Shown: piece by piece, positions 29,366 to 45,446 of the stretch
Layout of the letters: the number at the start of each line of letters is the position of its first letter
Position numbering within the stretch: position 1 is the first letter of the stretch
Origin: Cyanobium sp. FGCU6
Lineage (GTDB): Bacteria > Cyanobacteriota > Cyanobacteriia > PCC-6307 > Cyanobiaceae
DNA length: 64,000 nt
Direction: 5' to 3'
NCBI GenBank assembly: GCA_024958655.1
Contig: JANWUR010000004.1
Location: 165,898-229,897 of the forward strand
Made by a program: the position numbers and the translations under genes
The notes under the pieces: generated by a model
Seen by the model: the letters and a program-made list of their open reading frames with translations, nothing else
Told to the model about the DNA's origin: nothing
Databases searched by the model: none

Positions 29366-30853
29366 ATGGCATCCATTCCCCTCCTCCCGGTGATCCTCTG
29401 CGGCGGCACCGGAACCCGCCTGTGGCCCCTGTCGCGCGCCAGCTATCCCAAGCAGTACTGGCCCCTGGCCGGCAGCGGCGACGAGACCCTCCTGCAGCAG
29501 ACCCAGCTGCGCCTGCGCGGCCTGCCCGATCTCGGCCCGCCACTGCTGATCTGCAACGAAGACCACCGCTTCATCGTGGCCGAACAGATGCGCCAGATCG
29601 GTGTGGAGCCCGCGGCGATCCTGCTGGAGCCCATGGGCCGCAACACCGCCCCCGCCGTCGCCGTGGCCGCCCTGCAGGCCACCGCCGGCGGCGAGGATCC
29701 GCTGCTGCTGGTGCTGGCCGCCGACCACGTGATCCGCGACGCCGCCCGCTTCCGCGCCACGGTGGAAGCGGGCCTGCCGGCGGCCCGGGAGGGTCGCCTG
29801 GTGACCTTCGGCATCGTGCCCACGGCGCCGGAAACCGGTTACGGCTACATCGAAGCGGCCGCACCCCTGCCCCACGCCGATCCCGCCACCGCCAGGCCCG
29901 TGCCGATCGCCCGCTTCGTGGAGAAACCCGACCGCGCCACCGCCGAGGGCTTCCTCGCCAGCCGCCGCTTCACCTGGAACAGCGGCATGTTCCTGTTCCG
30001 CGCCAGCGCCATCCTCGCCGAACTGGAGCGGCTGGCCCCCGAGGTGGTGAGCGCCTGCCGCGCCGCCCTCGAGCACGACAGCCCCGACCTCGAGTTCCGC
30101 CGTCTCGAGCGCGAGGCCTTCGCCACCTGCCCCGATGTGGCCCTGGATGTGGCGGTGATGGAGCGCACCCACCTCGGCAGCGTGCTGCCGCTGGAGGCCG
30201 GCTGGAGTGATGTGGGCAGCTGGAGCGCCCTGTGGGAAACCGCCGACCAGGACCCCGCCGGCAATGTGCTGCGCGGCCGTGTGATCGGCGAAGGCGTGCG
30301 CAACTGCTACCTGCGCAGCGAACACCGCCTGGTGGTGGGCCTCGGCGTGGAGGATCTGGTGGTGGTCGAAACCGACGACGTGGTTCTGGTGGCCCACCGC
30401 GACCGCGCCCAGGAGATCAAGGCGGTGGTGGGCCGCCTCGAGGCCGAGGGTGCCCCCGAGAGCCGCGCCCACCGACGCATCTACCGCCCCTGGGGCCACT
30501 ACGACGGCGTGGTGGAGGGGGAGCGCTGGCAGGTGAAGAAGATCCTGGTGAAACCAGGCGCCAGCCTGTCGCTGCAGAAGCACCACCACCGCGCCGAGCA
30601 CTGGGTGGTGGTGAAGGGCACCGCCGTGGTGGAAAAAGACGGTGTGGAGGAGCTGGTGGGCGAGAACCAGAGCACCTACATCCCCCTCGGCGCCCGCCAC
30701 CGCCTCAGCAACCCGGGCAAGATCCCGGTGGAGATGATCGAGGTGCAGAGCGGCCCCTACCTCGGCGAAGACGACATCGTCCGCTACGAAGACCGCTACG
30801 GCCGCACCGACACCCCCCAGGTGGCCCCCAGCAACCTGCCCCAGCCCACCTGA
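29366..30853 (+). CDS. manC: Mannose-1-phosphate guanylyltransferase / mannose-6-phosphate isomerase
   Basis: Makes GDP-mannose for glycan synthesis, with a fused isomerase-type cupin. The 495-residue protein starts MASIPLLPVILCGGTGTRLW, with the pyrophosphorylase signature continuing to PLSRASYPKQYW. It includes LAADHVIRD, FVEKPDRATAE and WSDVGSWSALWE in the transferase domain. The C-terminal cupin (from about 380) has LQKHHHRAEHWVVVKGTA and ends EDRYGR. The ATG at 29366 sets the canonical N-terminus. A likely supplier for the surface glycans made elsewhere in the window, by inference. Confidence 0.94.
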   Translation: MASIPLLPVILCGGTGTRLWPLSRASYPKQYWPLAGSGDETLLQQTQLRLRGLPDLGPPLLICNEDHRFIVAEQMRQIGVEPAAILLEPMGRNTAPAVAVAALQATAGGEDPLLLVLAADHVIRDAARFRATVEAGLPAAREGRLVTFGIVPTAPETGYGYIEAAAPLPHADPATARPVPIARFVEKPDRATAEGFLASRRFTWNSGMFLFRASAILAELERLAPEVVSACRAALEHDSPDLEFRRLEREAFATCPDVALDVAVMERTHLGSVLPLEAGWSDVGSWSALWETADQDPAGNVLRGRVIGEGVRNCYLRSEHRLVVGLGVEDLVVVETDDVVLVAHRDRAQEIKAVVGRLEAEGAPESRAHRRIYRPWGHYDGVVEGERWQVKKILVKPGASLSLQKHHHRAEHWVVVKGTAVVEKDGVEELVGENQSTYIPLGARHRLSNPGKIPVEMIEVQSGPYLGEDDIVRYEDRYGRTDTPQVAPSNLPQPT

Positions 30854-31021
30854 GCGGCAGCCTCACCCCCGCCGAAGCGTCCAATCTCCACGCCGCCACA
30901 GAAACAGGTCACGCCGCAGATGGTTGTAACGCCGCTGCCGTTGGGCTTGCCCCTGCTGCTGATCGTTGCAGTGCGGGCGTCTAAGCCCTGCACCTGCCAC
31001 TGATGGTGCCCCGATGGTTGC
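30854..31021. other. Intergenic stretch between manC and the glmS hairpin
   Basis: About 170 bases between two convergent genes with no conserved frame and no T-tract terminator. It leads directly into the long inverted repeat described separately. Confidence 0.5.
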
Positions 31022-31092
31022 GGTGGCGCTCCCCTTGGGGGCGGCGTCAAGCGAGCAAAGCGAGCGCTGCCGCCCCCAAGGGGAGCGCCACC
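31022..31092. repeat. Perfect 24-bp inverted repeat, bidirectional terminator candidate
   Basis: Left arm 31022-31045 and right arm 31069-31092 are exact reverse complements (24 of 24). The arms contain CTCCCCTTGGGGGCGG and its complement, and the loop is 23 nt (31046-31068). The right arm ends 2 nt before the glmS stop codon, and manC converges from the left. There is no T tract on either strand. The hairpin could end both transcripts or stabilise the 3' ends. Confidence 0.85.
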
Positions 31093-31094
31093 AC

Positions 31095-33008
<1,914 letters not shown>

Positions 33009-33023
33009 AGACAGGAAGACACG

Positions 33024-33047
33024 AAAAAGCCCGGCGCTGGGCCGGGC
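33024..33047 (-). terminator. Rho-independent terminator of psaC
   Basis: On the minus strand, GCCCGGC (33047-33041) pairs with GCCGGGC (33035-33029) around a 5-nt loop, followed by five T (33028-33024). It lies about 30 nt after the psaC stop and just before the glmS start. Confidence 0.85.
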
Positions 33048-33076
33048 CTGAGCTTATGGGCGGAAGGCCCTGACTT

Positions 33077-33498
<422 letters not shown>

Positions 33499-33741
33499 AT
33501 GTCCCAGGAAGCGATCTTCGAGAAAGTCCGCTCGATCGTTGCCGAGCAGCTCAGCGTGGATGCCGCTGAAGTGAAGCCGGAGTCCAACTTCCAGAACGAC
33601 CTGGGCGCTGACTCGCTCGACACCGTGGAACTGGTGATGGCCCTGGAGGAATCCTTCGACATCGAGATCCCCGACGAGGCCGCAGAAGGCATCGCCACCG
33701 TGGGAGATGCCGTCAAGTACATCCAAGAGAAGCAGGCCTGA
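33499..33741 (+). CDS. acpP: Acyl carrier protein
   Basis: Carries growing fatty acyl chains on a phosphopantetheine arm. The 80-residue acidic protein has the attachment site [16 protein letters not shown] with Ser39. The length and the C-terminus [11 protein letters not shown] are typical. It is directly followed (7 nt) by fabF, the usual bacterial pairing for fatty-acid elongation. Confidence 0.98.
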   Translation: MSQEAIFEKVRSIVAEQLSVDAAEVKPESNFQNDLGADSLDTVELVMALEESFDIEIPDEAAEGIATVGDAVKYIQEKQA

Positions 33742-33748
33742 GGCGTCC

Positions 33749-34996
<1,248 letters not shown>

Positions 34997-35085
34997 GGCT
35001 TGATCCGAGGCCTTGGCCTCCGGTCCTTCCTCCCCTCCCCGGGCACCCCTTCTTACCCCTTAGTCCCTAACCCCAGCGCCACGCC

Positions 35086-37092
<2,007 letters not shown>

Positions 37093-37186
37093 TGCCCAGT
37101 GATGGCTGCAAGGGCGCGCCAAGACAGCCAGGTCCTGCGGCAATCCACAACCCCCGCAAGGCTCTACAGCTACAGTTGATTCGCAA

Positions 37187-37214
37187 AACGCCAGAGCAAA
37201 CTCTGGCGTTTTTT
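37187..37214 (+). terminator. Rho-independent terminator of tkt
   Basis: Stem AACGCCAGAG (37187-37196) with CTCTGGCGTT (37201-37210), loop CAAA, then a T run to 37214. It lies about 95 nt after the tkt stop. It is the clearest terminator in the window. Confidence 0.95.
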
Positions 37215-37949
37215 GTTGCAGCAGTAGTCTCCATCGGCAGGTTCATCTTCAACCTCACCTTAGCTATCGAAGACAAACATTCACTGTGACCCCAGGGGAA
37301 TGGTGGCAGGCTCCACCTGAGACAGTGCCTCTTCCTGATTGGAATCATTCAGCTCGCCAATCGCCAGCAAGCAACTCCTTTTGAGTCTGCTTCCCTGACT
37401 GGCCATCTCGGGAGCCTGCCATCAACGTCGCTGGCTCTGGACCCGACCTCTTCCTGTCAGCCTTGGCGGCCTGGATCACCGCCAACGGGATAACGCATTG
37501 CCACGGATTGGCGTTCGTCGTTTTCAATGGCCCCTGCCTCAGCCCTGGCTAGTGATACAGCTCTCGGCGTGCCATTCAGGCGACTGCGCCTCTCATGCAA
37601 TTCATGCTCGTAGCGCTCAGCTTTTGCGGCATCCTTCCTGGCAACTCTTAGCCAGTCCGGGGTGTCGCATTCCGAACCCGAAACAAGGCTTGGCAACCAG
37701 GGAACCCCGAGATGCTTCTCTCACCATGAGAGCGCCTGTCACCCCCTATGGCAGGCTCCTCATGCTTTCACCAGGATAATGGTTATAGTAACCTTGCAAA
37801 TCGATGGGTCAAGTCAATGAGTATAGGCGGGCTTTGGGAAGTTTAAGAGGGTGACTTTAAAAGTTATTACCCTGGATTCAAGCGCATAAAGACATGACCA
37901 TTGCCAAGGCTTATTGCCGTGAATAGCCATACAGGGATCACAAAGTCTG
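37215..37949. other. Long intergenic stretch, possibly decayed DNA
   Basis: About 735 bases without a convincing gene. On the minus strand two overlapping short frames (37345-37527 and 37457-37696) cover the same DNA in different registers. The second has ordinary-looking amino-acid use (TPDWLRVARKDAAKAERYEH) but no start context or recognisable family. A GGTTA-TAG-TAACC palindrome lies at 37781-37793. Composition becomes AT-richer to the right, toward the Gtr-like cassette. No insertion-sequence ends are visible. Confidence 0.5.
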
Positions 37950-38018
37950 GTGAGCCCACATGGTCTTAGGCCAGTACGAATGGCGGCTTTCACCAGAATG
38001 TGGGATACTCAAGCCAAT

Positions 38019-39002
38019 ATGAACTGCGCATTGACGGATGTGAAATCGATTGCCCTGCTGGTGCCCTGTCACAACGAAGCGGAGGGGGCGGCAGAGCTCG
38101 TCACCACGATAAACAGCACCGTCGAGGAATTGCAGCGGATTTCATGGCCCAGTAGTGGCGCCATCCAGTTTGAGTTGATCATCGTCGATGATGGCAGCAC
38201 GGATGCTACCTGCTCGCAGTTCGAAAAGCTGATCCATGAATCAAAGCAGCTCGAAGGGGGAGCGATTATCAGCCTCAGCCGCAACTTCGGTAAAGAGGCT
38301 GCGATCTTGGCTGGCTTGTCTCATTGCGAGGCCGATGCCTGCATCATCATGGATGCTGACCTCCAGGATCCCCCCAGCTTGATTGGGCAGATGGTCGATG
38401 CTTGGCTGGATGGGCACGAAGTGGTGAATGCTGTCCGCAACGACCGCTCCAGTGACAGTTTAATGAAGAGGATCAGTTCGGTGGGTTTCTATTCGCTTTT
38501 CCTTAGGCTTAGCAAACTAGAAGTCCAGTTCAATGCTTCTGACTTCCGATTGCTGGATAGAGTTGCCATAGAGGCCATTATTGCTTGTGAGGAAAGGGTG
38601 CGATTTTCCAAAGGGTTCTTCGCTTGGGTTGGCTTCAAGCAGAAAAATATTTATTTCAAGCGTCCGGCTCGTCGTTCGGGCCAAAGCAAATGGGGGAGCT
38701 GGAAACTCTGGAACTATGCTCTGGATGGAATCTTCAGTTTTTCCACGGCACCGCTGCGGATTTGGAGCTACGTCGGCATCGTCGTGACAGCCGTATCATT
38801 CATCGTTGGCCTTACTGCAGCGATCCGGGTGCTCTTCTTCGGCATCGACGTTCCAGGTTATGCTTCACTCTTTTCTGCCGTGACATTTCTTGGTGGGCTG
38901 CAACTGATCGGAATCGGAATTCTTGGCGAATACGTTGGACGCTCGTATCTGGAAGCAAAGCGTCGACCGCACTACCTGATCCGAGGCATCACCAGGGTGT
39001 GA
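38019..39002 (+). CDS. gtrB: GT2 glycosyltransferase, bactoprenol-glucosyltransferase type (GtrB-like)
   Basis: Encodes 327 residues from the ATG at 38019. Starts at 37950 (GTG), 37980 and 37998 are also possible and would add up to 23 residues. The GT-A catalytic domain shows SIALLVPCHNEAEGA, IIVDDGSTDATC, SLSRNFGKEAAILAGL and DADLQDPP. Two C-terminal membrane helices follow (IWSYVGIVVTAVSFIVGL; LFSAVTFLGGLQLIGIGILG) and then EYVGRSYLEAKRRP. This layout is that of GtrB/DPM1-like enzymes that load a sugar onto a polyprenyl carrier. It is followed by gtrA after 3 nt. AT-richer than the flanking core genes. Confidence 0.9.
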   Translation: MNCALTDVKSIALLVPCHNEAEGAAELVTTINSTVEELQRISWPSSGAIQFELIIVDDGSTDATCSQFEKLIHESKQLEGGAIISLSRNFGKEAAILAGLSHCEADACIIMDADLQDPPSLIGQMVDAWLDGHEVVNAVRNDRSSDSLMKRISSVGFYSLFLRLSKLEVQFNASDFRLLDRVAIEAIIACEERVRFSKGFFAWVGFKQKNIYFKRPARRSGQSKWGSWKLWNYALDGIFSFSTAPLRIWSYVGIVVTAVSFIVGLTAAIRVLFFGIDVPGYASLFSAVTFLGGLQLIGIGILGEYVGRSYLEAKRRPHYLIRGITRV

Positions 39003-39005
39003 GCC

Positions 39006-39398
39006 ATGGATCAGGGACTTCTGCCACGGATCACGAAGCACAGGCTGAGCAGATTTTGCAGTGTTGGAGTCATCGCCACCCTCATTCATGCTGGCATCCT
39101 GAGTCTGCTGCAGGCAGGATTTGATCTGCCCAGACCAGACGCCAATCTGATGGCCTTTGTGGTGGCGTTCGTGGTTTCGATGGCTGGCCAGCAACGCTTC
39201 ACCTTCAACGATCGTCTGCGAGGAAAGCGACTGAATGCCAATGGACTAGTCATTCTGTTTCTAGTTAATGCGACAGCCGCGTTCGGACTGGGATCAGTGG
39301 CGAGGGGAGGATCTGTCATCCTTTTGCCCGTTCTACCGGCAGTCATAAACTATGTTCTGCTGTATCTATTCAGTGGAAGCTCTCGCTTTCGCCGCTGA
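39006..39398 (+). CDS. gtrA: GtrA-family membrane protein
   Basis: Encodes 130 residues with four hydrophobic segments: FCSVGVIATLIHAGILSLLQ, NLMAFVVAFVVSMAGQQRFT, LVILFLVNATAAFGLGS and VILLPVLPAVINYVLLYLF. The GQQRFTFN motif after helix 2 is characteristic of the GtrA family. In the known serotype-conversion system GtrA is thought to flip the polyprenyl-linked sugar made by GtrB to the periplasmic side. It starts 3 nt after the GT2 gene, so the two form an operon. Confidence 0.9.
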   Translation: MDQGLLPRITKHRLSRFCSVGVIATLIHAGILSLLQAGFDLPRPDANLMAFVVAFVVSMAGQQRFTFNDRLRGKRLNANGLVILFLVNATAAFGLGSVARGGSVILLPVLPAVINYVLLYLFSGSSRFRR

Positions 39399-39541
39399 GC
39401 AGGCCTATCCATAAGGATATTAATCGAAGCCTTTATCTTCCTATCGACGATGCCTCAAGCTAAAGTGCTGATCTGGAATTCGCACTCAGGTGGAGCAGGA
39501 CGCTGTAGACTTCATAAAAGATCGGCTTCGGTTCGCAGCCA

Positions 39542-40819
39542 ATGAATTCATCATTCGCAGACAAAAAGAAGTACTCTCGCGAACAGACTAAGCTATCAGG
39601 CTTAAAGATTCTAAAATATGCCCAGCTTGCCATTTTAGTTGCTGCCATCCTGATCTCAGCTTGGTTCATCCTGATGGACACTGGGGTGGTGCCAAGCTTT
39701 CCGATGGATCAACACTTTGTCGAATCTGTCAATCTTGCTCCTCAGTATCTGGAAGGAAAATGGACTTTCCAGTATCCGTCTCTTCAGAACAGTGGAGGGA
39801 TTACCTCTAGCCTCATTGCAGGCATCTATAAGCTGCTGGTGCCAACAAATCATGAGAATCTAAACTGGCACATTCGCATCTTTGCTATGGCTACCTACCT
39901 GGTCAGCACCTTCGTGCTGATCAGGACATTTGTCTTTGATCGTGCCATTCAGATTTTGGCATTTTTGATCATCGCCTGTTCAGGCTTTCAACTGCTTCAA
40001 CCGTCGAGCGACATATTTGCAGGAACGTTATTGAATCTTTTCTTTATTGCAGCGGCAACAAAATGGCCACGCGTGTTGACTGCTCTTTTTCTCGCTGCCT
40101 TTGGTCTCTGCAAAGTTGACATGATTCTGGCAGCAATTCTGCTGGCCACATTCTGGTCCTGGTGGGAGTACCGTGAGGGCGCAAAAAATAGCATTCTTGG
40201 ATTTGCTTTTACCCTACTGTGGTTGATCTTCTTTCTCCTTCCTGGCTTTGTGGTGCAAGGAGCGAGTCCTCTGGAGGGATCAAGAAGCATGGTCGCCTTC
40301 ATGAGTGCCTATACGGAGTTTTTCGGCTATCATCAATTCACAGGATCAACACCCGCCGATCTGTCTAATCCCATAGAGGTTGTGCAATCAAAGATTTTTG
40401 CAGGCTCAACTTCTTTCCCTGAGATAGTAAGAAGATTCCCCGCATTATACTTCGACTTCGTTGGCGTCTCAGCCGCAAGAAGCTTGCCTAATATTTTCAA
40501 TGTATTCAAGCTTATGCTGATACCCATTGCAATCGTCTTTATCCGACAGAAAGATATTAGGCAGAATCGCTTTTTGCTATGGGGAAGTATGATTGCAGCC
40601 GTTTGCGTGATTGTTCCAGCATGGTTGGTGATTTATCTTCGCTTACGCTACGCCGTTAAAATTGCCGCGCCACTGATCGTGATCGCGCTGGCAGGAAGCA
40701 TGGAGCTTGGACAGATTCAACCTCGCTACAGAAAGGTGGCTTTGCTTTGTGGCATCGGCACAATCGTGTGGGGTCTATTGTTTTTTGGCGATATGGCACA
40801 ATATTCGCATTGGAAATGA
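39542..40819 (+). CDS. Polytopic membrane protein, probable Gtr-type sugar transferase
   Basis: Encodes 425 residues with about ten membrane helices, starting with an N-terminal helix at 27-46 and a large first periplasmic loop. The loop includes FPMDQHFVESVNLAPQYLEG, where acidic residues would be expected in GT-C-fold transferases. I see no exact family motif. The position after GtrB- and GtrA-like genes is where serotype loci carry the specific transferase that moves the sugar from the lipid carrier to the surface glycan. That role is inferred. It is clearly AT-rich compared with the host and 143 nt downstream of gtrA. Confidence 0.8.
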   Translation: MNSSFADKKKYSREQTKLSGLKILKYAQLAILVAAILISAWFILMDTGVVPSFPMDQHFVESVNLAPQYLEGKWTFQYPSLQNSGGITSSLIAGIYKLLVPTNHENLNWHIRIFAMATYLVSTFVLIRTFVFDRAIQILAFLIIACSGFQLLQPSSDIFAGTLLNLFFIAAATKWPRVLTALFLAAFGLCKVDMILAAILLATFWSWWEYREGAKNSILGFAFTLLWLIFFLLPGFVVQGASPLEGSRSMVAFMSAYTEFFGYHQFTGSTPADLSNPIEVVQSKIFAGSTSFPEIVRRFPALYFDFVGVSAARSLPNIFNVFKLMLIPIAIVFIRQKDIRQNRFLLWGSMIAAVCVIVPAWLVIYLRLRYAVKIAAPLIVIALAGSMELGQIQPRYRKVALLCGIGTIVWGLLFFGDMAQYSHWK

Positions 40820-40870
40820 GACCTCATTCCTGAAACAGGTCTTCAGTACTGCCTCACACAGCCCCCAAGC

Positions 40871-42422
<1,552 letters not shown>

Positions 42423-42437
42423 AGTGACACAGGAAAC

Positions 42438-43064
42438 CTAGCAACCCTGCAGGGCATCGAGGACGGTCGCCACCACCCGGTGATCCCCATCGGCTTGCAG
42501 GCCCTGGAGCAGGCTGCGGGCCGCCGCGACATCCGCGGCGGCGTCAGGGGCGGCACCAACGGCCGCTCCCTCCCGCACCAGCCGGCCCAGGATCTCGGCC
42601 CCCCCCACCCGCACGGTGCCATCCGACGAGGTGATCGCCAGCCGGGCAAGCTCCAGCAGCCAGGCGGCAGGCATGTCGGGATGCTCGGCCAGGGCCGAAA
42701 GGACGCTGCAGCGCACCAGCCAGTGCTCGTTGGCGGCGAAGGCGTCCCGCAGGAGCGGCCAGGCCCGTTCCGCGCCGTAGCTGGCGAGAGCATTGGCGGC
42801 CTCGGCCTTCACGTTGGCGTCAGCGTCGTGGCTGAGCACCCGCAGCAGGGCCTCCCAGCCGGCTTCGCTGCGCTTCACCCCAAGGCCCGCGCAGGCCAGC
42901 GAGCGCACCAGGAAGGTGGACTGCTCGAGCCCCAGCAGCAGCAGCGGAGTCGCCTGCTCCTCCGGCAGCTCACGCAGGGCGGCGAGCGCCGGCATCGAGC
43001 GGGCGGGATCGCCGGAGGTGATGGCGACGCGCAGCGCCTCGGGCTCGGGAACGGGGGAGGTCAT
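42438..43064 (-). CDS. HEAT-repeat protein
   Basis: Encodes 208 residues from the ATG at 43064 (GTG at 43070 also possible). Five or so helical repeats are visible. The typical ones read LVRSLACAGLGVKRSEAGWE, NVKAEAANALASYGAERAWP, LVRCSVLSALAEHPDMPAAW and TVRVGGAEILGRLVREGAAV, the HEAT/PBS-lyase-like pattern with a conserved Arg/Ala core. It lacks the length of phycobilin lyases (CpcE/F), so a scaffold or protein-binding role is more likely. It is last in a unit with the small membrane protein and the amidohydrolase gene. Confidence 0.85.
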   Translation of the reverse strand: MTSPVPEPEALRVAITSGDPARSMPALAALRELPEEQATPLLLLGLEQSTFLVRSLACAGLGVKRSEAGWEALLRVLSHDADANVKAEAANALASYGAERAWPLLRDAFAANEHWLVRCSVLSALAEHPDMPAAWLLELARLAITSSDGTVRVGGAEILGRLVREGAAVGAAPDAAADVAAARSLLQGLQADGDHRVVATVLDALQGC

Positions 43065-43085
43065 GGGCACGGGGCAATGCAGCGA

Positions 43086-43364
43086 TCATGACGACTTCGG
43101 GATGTCGGGCGCCGGCTCGGGAATCCGCTCCCCGCGCAGGGCGCGCAGGATCTCCCGCCGGCGCCGCCGGCGCAGCACCATGCTGGTGACCAGAAGCCCC
43201 ACGCCGATCAGCAGGGCCGGCAACGCCTGAACCCGATCGCCTCCGGTGCGGTGCAGCAGGGCCAACAGCGCCAGCAGAATCAGCAGCGGCGAGGACAGGG
43301 CCAGCAGCGCCGAGCGCAGGCGGCCGGGACGTCCCCCTGCGGCGGCGCGGAGGAGAGGGCTCAC
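43086..43364 (-). CDS. Small two-helix membrane protein (DUF3188-like)
   Basis: Encodes 92 residues from a GTG at 43364 that overlaps the stop of the upstream amidohydrolase gene by 4 nt (GTGA). Two hydrophobic helices (ALSSPLLILLALLALLH and ALPALLIGVGLLVTSMVL) are followed by a strongly basic RRRRRREILRALRGER stretch and a short Pro/Asp tail. This fits the DUF3188 type of small cyanobacterial membrane protein. The function is unknown. The start is inferred from the translational overlap. Confidence 0.68.
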   Translation of the reverse strand: MSPLLRAAAGGRPGRLRSALLALSSPLLILLALLALLHRTGGDRVQALPALLIGVGLLVTSMVLRRRRRREILRALRGERIPEPAPDIPKSS

Positions 43365-44593
43365 ACGGGCCGCTCCATCCAGCGCAACAGGCTGAGGGTC
43401 AGCAAGCGCACGCCCACCTCCAGGCAGTCCTCGTGGGGATCGAAGGTGTTGCTGTGCAGCGGCGTGCAGCCGTCCGGCCCCGCCACCCCCAGGCGGAACA
43501 TGGTGCCGCGGGTGCCCTCCAGCAGCTGGGCGAAGTCCTCGGCGCCCAGCGAAGGCTGCTCCAGCCACTCCACCCGGCCAGGGCCCAGCAGGTCGGTGGC
43601 CGCAGCGGCCACCAGGCGGGTGAGCGGCGGATCGTTGTGCACCGGCGGGGAGATGCAGCGGTAGTGCACGCGGGCCTCGCCGCCGTGCCCCTGACAGAGG
43701 GCGTGGACCGTGTCCTCGATCCAGCCCGGCAACCGGTCGTGGACGTCGAGATCGAGGCAGCGGACCGTGCCCAGCAGGCGCACGTGATCGGCGATCACGT
43801 TGAAGGCCTTGCCCCCCTCGATCCGCCCGAAGCTCACCACCACCGGATGCAGGGGATCGAGCCGGCGGCTGATCGCCTCCTGAAGGCCGCTCACCACCCG
43901 GGCCGCGATCCAGATGGCATCGGTGCTCTGGTGGGGACGGGCTCCATGGCCGCTCTCGCCCAGCACCTCGATCTCCAGTTCGCCGGCGGCGGCGGTGAGA
44001 CTGCCGCTGCGCACCCCCACCGTGCCCACCGCCAGGCTGGGGAAGACATGCACGCCGAAGAGGGCCTGAACCCCATCCATCGCCCCGTCAGCCAACATCC
44101 AGGCCGCCCCCTGGGCCGTCTCCTCGGCAGGCTGGAACAGCAACCGCACCCGGGCGGTGAGGTTTTCGGCCAGGCCGCCGAGCAGGCAGGCCACCCCCAG
44201 TCCCACGGTGGTGTGGATGTCGTGGCCGCAGGCATGCATCAGCCCCTGGCGGGTGGAGGCGAAATCCAACCCCGTGCGCTCCTCGATCGGCAGGGCGTCC
44301 ATGTCGGCGCGCAGGGCCACCAGGGGCCCGTCGATCGGCCCCAGCTCCGCCACCACGCCGGTGCGGCCCACCCCCTCGCGCACCTGCCAGCCCCAGCGCC
44401 GCAGTTCGCCCGCCACCAGGGCAGCCGTCTGCTGCTCATGACCGCTCAGCTCCGGATGCTGGTGGATGTGACGGCGCAGCAGGCGCAGCTCCGGCAGCAC
44501 CTCCTGGATGCGAGCCTCCAGGCCCCGCTTCAGCCAGTCGTCGGGCAGCGAAGGGGCGGCCAGGGCTGGTGTGGGGGAGGTGCGCAGGGTCAT
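43361..44593 (-). CDS. M20-family amidohydrolase (hippurate/IAA-amino acid hydrolase type)
   Basis: Encodes 410 residues of a two-metal aminoacylase-type enzyme. Metal ligands are visible in LMHACGHDIHTTVGLG, in LLFQPAEETAQGA and in the C-terminal SLGAEDFAQLLE region. The catalytic-base region ALRADMDALPIEERTG is complete. It hydrolyses N-acyl or N-aryl amino acids; the substrate is unknown. The ATG at 44593 gives MTLRTSPTPAL; the frame upstream to 44809 overlaps the TPR gene. Middle gene of the unit ruvB-TPR-amidohydrolase-DUF3188-HEAT. Confidence 0.92.
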   Translation of the reverse strand: MTLRTSPTPALAAPSLPDDWLKRGLEARIQEVLPELRLLRRHIHQHPELSGHEQQTAALVAGELRRWGWQVREGVGRTGVVAELGPIDGPLVALRADMDALPIEERTGLDFASTRQGLMHACGHDIHTTVGLGVACLLGGLAENLTARVRLLFQPAEETAQGAAWMLADGAMDGVQALFGVHVFPSLAVGTVGVRSGSLTAAAGELEIEVLGESGHGARPHQSTDAIWIAARVVSGLQEAISRRLDPLHPVVVSFGRIEGGKAFNVIADHVRLLGTVRCLDLDVHDRLPGWIEDTVHALCQGHGGEARVHYRCISPPVHNDPPLTRLVAAAATDLLGPGRVEWLEQPSLGAEDFAQLLEGTRGTMFRLGVAGPDGCTPLHSNTFDPHEDCLEVGVRLLTLSLLRWMERPV

Positions 44594-44624
44594 CAGGTCG
44601 CGGCGGAAGGGGGCCGACGGGGCC

Positions 44625-45446
44625 TCAGGAGGCCAGGGCCAGGAACTGCTGGAGAGCCTGCACCGGCTGGGGTGGCCAGCGCCGTATCTGCAGGAGCCAT
44701 TCTGGTTGCCGGTAGCGGGGGTCGAGGCCGGAGGCCGCGGCCCAGTGGCTTTCCGCCTCACCGAAGGCCCCACGGCCCCAGAGCAGGGCGGTGAGGCCGG
44801 CGCGGGCATCGGCGAAGAGGGGATAGCGGCGGATCAGGGAGCGGAACTCCTGCTCCGCCACCGCCAGATCACCGAGCTGGTACGCCGCCAGGGCCGCACT
44901 GGAACGGGCCATGGCGAAGCCGGGCCGGGCGACCGCCGCGGCTTCGAAGCGGGCGCGGGCAGCCGCCCAGTCGCCCAGAGACCCCTCGACGTTGCCGAGG
45001 TTGTAGAGCGCCGCGGCATCGCCGGGGTCGCGCTCGAGGATCCAGAGGTAGTCGTCGGCCGCGTCCTGCCAGCGGCCCAGGGCCTCCTCGGCGGTGCCCC
45101 GGTTGAGATGGGGATCGGGATGGTCGGGCTCGAGGGCCATGGCCCGGTTCTGGGCCTCGATCGCGTCCTCCGGCCTCCCCAGCGCCAGCAGCACATTGCC
45201 CCGGTTGCTCCAGGCAGAGGCGTCCTCCGGCGCCATCGCCACCACCCGGTCCCAGAGGGGGAGCGCCTCAGCGAAGCGACCCTCCCGGCTGGCGGCCAGG
45301 GCCCGCTCAAAGCTCCGGGACAGGAGCGGGGCGTCCGGCGTGGCCGTGGTGGCGGCCATGCGTTCCGCGCCTGCGGGAGCCGCCCCGCTGGCAGCCGGCA
45401 GAGCCAGAAGCACCACCAGCATCAGCAGGGCGATCACCCGGCTCAT
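44625..45446 (-). CDS. TPR-repeat protein with signal peptide
   Basis: Encodes 273 residues. An N-terminal signal sequence ([19 protein letters not shown]) indicates export to the periplasm or thylakoid lumen. Then five or six tetratricopeptide repeats follow, such as [60 protein letters not shown] and [22 protein letters not shown] arrays mediate protein-protein contacts. The start overlaps the ruvB stop by 4 nt (ATGA), so the two are co-translated. Confidence 0.9.
   Translation of the reverse strand: MSRVIALLMLVVLLALPAASGAAPAGAERMAATTATPDAPLLSRSFERALAASREGRFAEALPLWDRVVAMAPEDASAWSNRGNVLLALGRPEDAIEAQNRAMALEPDHPDPHLNRGTAEEALGRWQDAADDYLWILERDPGDAAALYNLGNVEGSLGDWAAARARFEAAAVARPGFAMARSSAALAAYQLGDLAVAEQEFRSLIRRYPLFADARAGLTALLWGRGAFGEAESHWAAASGLDPRYRQPEWLLQIRRWPPQPVQALQQFLALAS

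Noticed and set aside
37457..37696. 79-residue minus-strand frame in the gene-poor stretch
   Set aside because: No family, no ribosome site, and it shares DNA with a second frame; kept only as part of the intergenic note.
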